Positions 1 to 3,249 of a stretch of 5,611 nt of DNA are shown in pieces. Made by a program: the position numbers and the translations under genes. This DNA comes from Treponema sp. (GTDB lineage Bacteria > Spirochaetota > Spirochaetia > Treponematales > Breznakiellaceae): the NCBI GenBank assembly GCA_031254795.1, contig JAIRTS010000063.1, positions 1 to 5,611 of the forward strand, read 5' to 3'. The notes below the pieces were generated by a model. The model ran no database searches. It saw only the letters and a program-made list of their open reading frames with translations, and had not been told where the DNA came from. Position 1 is the first letter of the stretch. Every line of letters starts with the position of its first letter.

Positions 1-46
1 CGCCTGAAATGCGCTCAAGAACAGCTTGTTTAGAGCCACGCTTCAT
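1..46 (-). CDS. Possible 5' end of a divergent gene, cut by the window edge
   Basis: Reading the minus strand from an ATG at 46 gives MKRGSKQAVLERISG and stays open to the window edge. The frame is also open upstream of that ATG for about 12 codons. The peptide is basic and looks helix-forming, but I do not recognise a family and there is no Shine-Dalgarno sequence before the ATG. A TATAAT hexamer lies on the minus strand at 92-87, so a divergent transcript is conceivable. Only 15 codons are visible, so this could easily be chance. Confidence 0.2.
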   Translation of the reverse strand, partial: MKRGSKQAVLERISG

Positions 47-62
47 TTCTGAAACAACCGTA

Positions 63-91
63 TTGACATTTTTTTGAGAATTATTTATTAT
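63..91 (+). promoter_or_regulatory. Sigma-70-type promoter of the operon
   Basis: A perfect -35 TTGACA (63-68) and a 5/6 -10 TATTAT (86-91) are separated by exactly 17 bases of T-rich spacer. The predicted start is near 97-99, inside the left arm of repeat E1, so the transcript would begin within the repeat. It is correctly oriented for the gene at 340. The assignment rests on consensus match and spacing only. Confidence 0.7.
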
Positions 92-92
92 A

Positions 93-171
93 GAGCCTGT
101 TCCAAAACGCGAACTACGTTTGCGAGCTATGTTCCGCGAACCAAAGGTTCGGGTTAGTTTTGGACAGTATC
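93..171. repeat. Palindromic repeat element E1 (MITE/REP-like)
   Basis: An imperfect terminal inverted repeat is visible: GAGCCTGTTCCAAAAC (93-108) at the left, and a right end (157-171) whose reverse complement is GATACTGTCCAAAAC. Inside is a perfect 6-bp hairpin, CGAACC-AAA-GGTTCG (137-151). The heptamer CGCGAAC occurs twice (108-114 and 135-141), so two alternative pairings with GGTTCG are possible. The bases TATA flank both ends (89-92 and 172-175). The same end sequence and inner CGAACC/GGTTCG pair recur in E2 at 2982-3067. It has no coding capacity and is most simply a short non-autonomous repeat; the mobile origin is inferred. Confidence 0.7.
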
Positions 172-246
172 TATAGAGACACTTTTCTGACATGCGCCCG
201 CCGGTGGCGGACGGGTGATTTGTTGGGAAGGGCTCTTCGAAATTTA

Positions 247-290
247 TAAGAAAGAGCGGCTTTCGACCGCTTCTTCAAAAATCTTTCTTA
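247..290 (+). promoter_or_regulatory. Nested stem-loop in the operon leader
   Basis: TAAGAAAG (247-254) is an exact complement of CTTTCTTA (283-290). Directly inside, AGCGG (255-259) pairs with CCGCT (267-271) around the loop CTTTCGA. Together they give 13 base pairs with one 11-base bulge on the 3' side. The structure ends 34 bases before the Shine-Dalgarno sequence. No U-run follows, so it is not a standard intrinsic terminator. A role in translational or autogenous control of the ribosomal operon is a guess. Confidence 0.5.
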
Positions 291-324
291 ACACCTGAAG
301 GTATGGGAAAGATTCTGTTTAATT

Positions 325-331
325 AAGGAGG
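325..331 (+). promoter_or_regulatory. Strong ribosome binding site for the zinc-ribbon gene
   Basis: AAGGAGG is a full complement to the 16S anti-Shine-Dalgarno core and sits 8 bases before the ATG at 340. It fixes that start and argues that this small reading frame is real. Confidence 0.85.
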
Positions 332-339
332 AACCTGTT

Positions 340-522
340 ATGGCTCAGGCAGGCGGAGGGAAGAGCAAGAACTCCCGTACGATGGTTACGACCCAGAAAT
401 TTTTCTGTCCCTGTGGCGGAGAAGTTGAGATGAAAGAGATATCCCAGGGCGGCAAGAAAAAACCTATCGCCGAATGTGGAAAATGCAAGCGGATAGAACG
501 GCGGCCGTCGGATTTCATCTGA
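340..522 (+). CDS. Small zinc-ribbon-like protein, first gene of the rpsT operon
   Basis: This is a 60-residue basic protein of unknown function. Cysteines 23 and 25 (CPCGG) and 46 and 49 (CGKC) form a C-x-C ... C-x2-C pattern about 20 residues apart, the layout of a small zinc ribbon. The N-terminus is rich in Gly, Lys and Ser and the C-terminus is charged (KRIERRP). There is no signal peptide or membrane segment, so it should be cytoplasmic. Size, charge and cysteine pairs recall small zinc-ribbon ribosomal proteins such as L33, but the sequence does not match L33 well enough to name it. It has the strongest ribosome site in the window, follows a near-consensus promoter, and lies 47 bases upstream of rpsT, suggesting co-transcription and a role in translation or RNA binding. 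Function is inferred from context. Confidence 0.8.
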   Translation: MAQAGGGKSKNSRTMVTTQKFFCPCGGEVEMKEISQGGKKKPIAECGKCKRIERRPSDFI

Positions 523-556
523 TTTCGGTTGCGGTTGTTTTTTATTGGTATAACTT

Positions 557-562
557 AAGGAG
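557..562 (+). promoter_or_regulatory. Ribosome binding site deciding the TTG start of rpsT
   Basis: AAGGAG lies 7 bases before the TTG at 570. The upstream in-frame ATG at 474 would add 32 residues that do not resemble S20 and overlap the preceding gene. Spacing and homology both place the start at TTG 570. Confidence 0.85.
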
Positions 563-569
563 AAAATTT

Positions 570-845
570 TTGGCAAGAAAATACACTTCCGCTGAAAAGC
601 GGCACAGGCAAAGCGAAGAGCGCCGGATGAGGAATAAATCCACGCGGAGTTCGGTGCGTACCAGCATAAAGAAATTTGTAGCGCTGGCTCATAAAAAAGA
701 AGTTTCTGGAGCGGAAGCGGCTCTGAAAGAAATGATTAAAAAGATCGATACCGCCGCGCAGAAGCGCATCATAAAGAAGAATGCGGCGGCGCGTAAAAAA
801 TCAAGGATGCAACGGCTGTTTAATACGCTTAGAGCCGCTCAGTAA
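570..845 (+). CDS. rpsT: 30S ribosomal protein S20
   Basis: The product is 91 residues, close to the usual 85-90 for bacterial S20. From the TTG start it reads as MARKYTSAEKRHRQSEERR, matching the S20 N-terminus (SAEKR-x-RQ-x-E-x-RR-x-RN). The following lysine- and arginine-rich helices and the C-terminal NAAARKKSRMQRLFN segment are also typical. S20 is a primary 16S rRNA-binding protein that helps assemble the 30S body early. The gene lies between the zinc-ribbon gene (47-base gap) and the HU gene (7-base gap). The UUG initiation codon is notable: E. coli rpsT also starts with UUG, and there the weak start and the leader take part in autogenous translational control. Whether that holds here is inference. 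Confidence 0.97.
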   Translation: MARKYTSAEKRHRQSEERRMRNKSTRSSVRTSIKKFVALAHKKEVSGAEAALKEMIKKIDTAAQKRIIKKNAAARKKSRMQRLFNTLRAAQ

Positions 846-852
846 TAGAAAA

Positions 853-1185
853 ATGGCAACTAAAAAATATACAAAAGCGGACATTCTTGACGCGGTTTAC
901 AGCAAGATCGATCTTGAGCGCAACGATGTCAAACGTATTATTGATATGTTGATTGAAGAAATAAAAGCGGCTCTTGTAGAGCGCAAAACCATTGAATTGC
1001 GGGGTTTTGGAACGTTTGAAGTGCGCGTGCGAAAGGGACGGCAAAAAGCCCGCAACCCAAGAACTGGCGAAACTGTGTCCGTTGAGGCTCATGGCGTAGC
1101 GGCTTTCAGGCCGGGCAGGGATTTGAAACAGGCTGTGTGGGAGCTTGGAGAGGAAAAACCTGCGAAAACAACCAGAAAAAAATGA
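853..1185 (+). CDS. hup: HU/IHF-family nucleoid DNA-binding protein
   Basis: The product is 110 residues starting at MATKKYTKADILDAV. The family layout is clear: two N-terminal helices (about 8-44), GFGTFEVR (51-58), then the DNA-binding arm with RNPRTGETV (67-75), where P69 is the expected intercalating proline, and a closing AAFRPGRDLKQAV (83-95). HU proteins dimerise, bend DNA and compact the nucleoid. Typical HU is about 90 residues; the extra 14 or so here (97-110) end in a lysine-rich tail, KPAKTTRKK. The start is 7 bases after the rpsT stop with no evident Shine-Dalgarno sequence (only AATAGAAAA), so translation may be coupled to rpsT. The earlier in-frame ATG at 781 would add residues unlike HU. 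HU versus IHF subtype cannot be settled by eye. Confidence 0.96.
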   Translation: MATKKYTKADILDAVYSKIDLERNDVKRIIDMLIEEIKAALVERKTIELRGFGTFEVRVRKGRQKARNPRTGETVSVEAHGVAAFRPGRDLKQAVWELGEEKPAKTTRKK

Positions 1186-2822
1186 ATATCCACGAGGGGA
1201 AAGGTCTGTTCCTTACCAACATGGCGGCGCTCGCATTAGGTGTCGCGCTGTTTGCGGGCGCGTTTCCCAACCCTTTTTTTGAGAATGGAGCGCCTTTTCT
1301 TGCATGGATAGCCTATGTTCCGGTTTTTTGGATCATTTCCAGAACAACCCTCGTCGGCTCCGTTTTGTGGGGGGCCATGTACGGGTATGCGGCGTATGGA
1401 CTTTTCAACTACTGGTTGAGCGCGTTCCATCCCCTCGCGGGTGTTATCGCCTGCGTCATTTATCTCGTTTATCTGGCGATTCTCTTTATCTTGCTCAAAG
1501 CGGCGGTGAGGCTGTTTCCAAAACGCGGCTACATACTTCAATGGTTGTTGTGGGTTTGTTTTGAATATCTCCGTACACAGGGCTTTCTCGGTTACTCCTA
1601 TGGCATCATAGGTTATTCCCAATGGCAGATTCTTCCCATTATACAGATCGCGGACATCTTTGGCGTATGGGGCGTCTCCGCGCTCGTGGTGTTCCCTGCG
1701 GCGTGGCTTGTAGCGGCGTTGACGCCGCCATCCGCGCAAGCGGCGCTTGCGGCAGAGAACGCGGCTCCGTACAAAAAGACGTGGTTTAAGCCCGATTTCA
1801 TTCCCCTGTGCGTGTGGGCTCTTTGTTTGGCCGGGACGCTTGTATACGGGTTTGCCGCGAGGAAAGACTACGCCTCGGAAGAAAACGTCCGCATAGCCCT
1901 CATCCAGCACAATACGGATCCGTGGCTTGGCGGCGTTCTTGAGTATCGCATGAATTTTGAAAAGCTCACCCGTCTTTCCGACGAGGCGTTGCGCGAAAAT
2001 CCGGACTTGGTGGTGTGGTCCGAAACCGCGTTCGTGCCGCGCGTCTTCTGGCACCAAACCTACCGCGATGACGAAGCCTCATGGCTGTTGGTGAAAGATC
2101 TGCTTGACTATCTTGCGAGGCAAACCACGCCTTTTGTAATCGGCAACGACGACGGACGACGGGAACCGGATAAAAATCCGGATGCGGATGAGAAATACCG
2201 TGTGGATTACAACGCGGCGCTTCTTTTTGAAAAGGGCGCCATAGTGCAGCAATACCGGAAAAATCACCTTGTGCCTTTTACCGAATATTTTCCATATAAA
2301 AAACAACTTCCTTTCTTTTACAAGCTGTTGCAGGAGGCGGACACTCATTTTTGGGAAAAGGGAACCGAACGGACCGTTTTTGAAACAAACGGCCTTAAAT
2401 TCTCAACACCCATCTGTTTTGAAGACACATTCGGTTACCTGTCCCGCGATTTTGTGAAAAACGGCGCGGAACTCATCGTGAATCTCACAAACGACGCGTG
2501 GTCGAAAAGCCTGTCCGCGCAAATGCAACACCTCGGCATGGCGGTCTTCCGCGCTGTGGAAACCCGCCGCTCCCTGGTACGCGCCACCGCGTCCGGTCAA
2601 ACCTGCGCCATAGACCCCAACGGCGCGATCCTCGCAATGGCGGAGCCATTCACCGAAGCGCAGCTTACGGTTGCGGCGCCGGTTTTGCGCGAGACCTCGC
2701 TCTATGTCAAATACGGCGATTTCCTGCCCTTTGTGTGCATGGCCGCCGTGGTTGTGTTTATAATACTTGGACTGATTATGAGAAGAGCGGGGAAAGAATC
2801 TTGCGTGAAAAAGCGATCATAG
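1182..2822 (+). CDS. lnt: Apolipoprotein N-acyltransferase
   Basis: Lnt moves an acyl chain from a phospholipid to the N-terminal cysteine of lipoproteins, the last maturation step, in the inner membrane. The protein is 546 residues, normal for the family. An N-terminal membrane region (about 14-230, six or seven hydrophobic segments) is followed by a nitrilase-like domain (about 245-495) and a final membrane helix (about 513-535). The catalytic triad is visible: E281 in VVWSETAF, K360 in YRKNHLVPF and C412 in PICFEDTF, corresponding to E267, K335 and C387 of E. coli. E368 and E414 match the essential E343 and E389. The VNLTNDAW and QHLGMAVFRAVE blocks are also typical. The ATG overlaps the HU stop as ATGA and has no clear ribosome site, pointing to translational coupling. 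A later ATG at 1221 is less likely because its purine tract is too distant. Confidence 0.96.
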   Translation: MNIHEGKGLFLTNMAALALGVALFAGAFPNPFFENGAPFLAWIAYVPVFWIISRTTLVGSVLWGAMYGYAAYGLFNYWLSAFHPLAGVIACVIYLVYLAILFILLKAAVRLFPKRGYILQWLLWVCFEYLRTQGFLGYSYGIIGYSQWQILPIIQIADIFGVWGVSALVVFPAAWLVAALTPPSAQAALAAENAAPYKKTWFKPDFIPLCVWALCLAGTLVYGFAARKDYASEENVRIALIQHNTDPWLGGVLEYRMNFEKLTRLSDEALRENPDLVVWSETAFVPRVFWHQTYRDDEASWLLVKDLLDYLARQTTPFVIGNDDGRREPDKNPDADEKYRVDYNAALLFEKGAIVQQYRKNHLVPFTEYFPYKKQLPFFYKLLQEADTHFWEKGTERTVFETNGLKFSTPICFEDTFGYLSRDFVKNGAELIVNLTNDAWSKSLSAQMQHLGMAVFRAVETRRSLVRATASGQTCAIDPNGAILAMAEPFTEAQLTVAAPVLRETSLYVKYGDFLPFVCMAAVVVFIILGLIMRRAGKESCVKKRS

Positions 2823-2902
2823 CCGCTCCATGGCGAATCTATTCCATCCAAAAGAAAGCCTGTTCTATTAAAAGCTGAATTCATTCCGCTCTTAAAAGTG
2901 GA

Positions 2903-2939
2903 AAAACCGTGGTTTTAACGTAGGGCGCGTACTTTTTTT
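2903..2939 (+). terminator. Weak candidate terminator after lnt
   Basis: A short AT-rich stem, AAAAC-CGTG-GTTTT (2903-2916), is followed at 2933-2939 by seven T residues. The stem is poor in GC and lies 16 bases before the T-run, so it is not a textbook intrinsic terminator. It is the best plus-strand candidate seen after lnt. Confidence 0.25.
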
Positions 2940-2952
2940 CTTCGTCCCGGTA

Positions 2953-2980
2953 TAGGCAAAACATCTTTTATACATATAAT
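2953..2980 (+). promoter_or_regulatory. Possible promoter at the left edge of E2
   Basis: A perfect -10 hexamer, TATAAT (2975-2980), is preceded 16 bases upstream by TAGGCA (2953-2958), which matches TTGACA at four of six positions. Transcription would start near 2987, inside E2, giving the U32 gene a leader of about 260 bases. The arrangement mirrors the promoter/E1 pair at the other end of the window. The weak -35 keeps confidence modest. Confidence 0.4.
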
Positions 2981-2981
2981 A

Positions 2982-3067
2982 GAGGCTGTTCCAAAACTGC
3001 CCCCGAACCTCGCTTCGGCAGACCTCTGGTTCGGCAAACCGGGGGATCGCGTTTTAGGAACAGGCTC
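2982..3067. repeat. Palindromic repeat element E2, related to E1
   Basis: The left end GAGGCTGTTCCAAAAC (2982-2997) and the reverse complement of the right end (3051-3067), GAGCCTGTTCCTAAAAC, match with one substitution and one inserted base. Inner arms CCCCCG/CGGGGG (3000-3005 and 3040-3045) and CGAACC/GGTTCG (3004-3009 and 3028-3033) make a long imperfect hairpin. The right end read in reverse (AGCCTGTTCCTAAAACGCGA) matches the left end of E1 including its CGCGA. The terminal and CGAACC/GGTTCG motifs are shared with E1 while loop sequences differ, so these are two members of one repeat family. Unlike E1, no flanking duplication is visible. Confidence 0.75.
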
Positions 3068-3073
3068 GGCGAT

Positions 3074-3100
3074 CAGCGCGGCGCGTTAGAAGCCGCGCTG
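3074..3100. repeat. 9-bp perfect inverted repeat beside E2
   Basis: CAGCGCGGC (3074-3082) and GCCGCGCTG (3092-3100) are exact complements around the nine-base loop GCGTTAGAA. No T-run follows, so termination is unlikely. It begins 6 bases after E2 and may be an extension of that element or an independent protein or RNA structure site. Confidence 0.5.
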
Positions 3101-3240
3101 GCGTAAAACACGGCGGCAATTTATTCTGATTGATTAGTAATGAAATAGCATGGCCAACTAGGCAGGTTGCTTCCGCGCGGGCGCTTAGAGCGCATGTCAA
3201 AGCTCAACTCTCTTGGCATGTATAAACCATCTGTAACTAT

Positions 3241-3245
3241 GAGGT
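3241..3245 (+). promoter_or_regulatory. Ribosome binding site of the U32 gene
   Basis: GAGGT lies 4 bases before the ATG at 3250 and can pair with the ACCUC of the 16S rRNA tail. The spacing is slightly short but acceptable. The start is also supported by homology, since the U32 motif ELVAPAGSPEAL begins at residue 5. Confidence 0.65.
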
Positions 3246-3249
3246 AACC

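Larger units (their letters stand above)
47..339 (+). other. Upstream region and leader of the zinc-ribbon/rpsT/HU/lnt operon
   Basis: No convincing gene lies here. In order the stretch holds a near-consensus sigma-70 promoter (63-91), palindromic element E1 (93-171), a short GC hairpin (198-210, stem CCGCC/GGCGG around GGT), a nested stem-loop (247-290) and a strong Shine-Dalgarno sequence (325-331). A start near 98 would give an mRNA leader of about 240 bases, long enough for regulation. A weak second promoter is possible (TTGTTG 220-225, TATAAG 245-250, spacing 19), but its spacing is poor. Confidence 0.6.
2823..3249 (+). other. Intergenic region between lnt and the U32 gene
   Basis: These 427 bases contain no convincing gene. 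The longest ATG frame noticed (2830-2871, 13 codons) lacks a ribosome site. The region holds a weak terminator-like stretch (2903-2939), a TATAAT hexamer (2975-2980), palindromic element E2 (2982-3067), a 9-bp hairpin (3074-3100), a small hairpin GCGCT-TAG-AGCGC (3181-3193), a possible -10 TATAAA (3221-3226) and the U32 ribosome site (3241-3245). A partial repeat-end motif, AGCCTGTTC, also occurs at 2857-2865. Confidence 0.6.

Noticed and set aside
1..339. CRISPR array, tRNA, rRNA or riboswitch in the non-coding stretches.
   Set aside because: No regularly spaced direct repeats, no cloverleaf with a TTCGA arm in proper context, and no known riboswitch core was seen here or at 2823-3249.
546..554. 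Extended -10-like TGGTATAAC before rpsT as an internal promoter.
   Set aside because: No -35 at suitable spacing, and a start near 561 would remove the ribosome site of rpsT.
474..569. An ATG at 474 giving an N-terminally extended S20.
   Set aside because: The added 32 residues overlap the zinc-ribbon gene and are unlike S20, while TTG 570 has a well-placed AAGGAG and begins the conserved sequence.
1508..1529. A third match to the repeat end, GAGGCTGTTTCCAAAACGCG, inside lnt.
   Set aside because: It differs by one extra T, has no inverted partner nearby, and encodes RLFPKRG in a good lnt frame between membrane segments, so chance or coding constraint is more likely than a repeat insertion.
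1236..2057. Long open minus-strand frame (273 codons) opposite lnt.
   Set aside because: It is antisense to a strongly conserved gene, is rich in Arg with no recognisable domain, and has no ribosome site. It is a shadow of GC-biased codon use.
2830..2871. A 13-codon ATG frame just after lnt.
   Set aside because: Too short, without a ribosome site or recognisable peptide.
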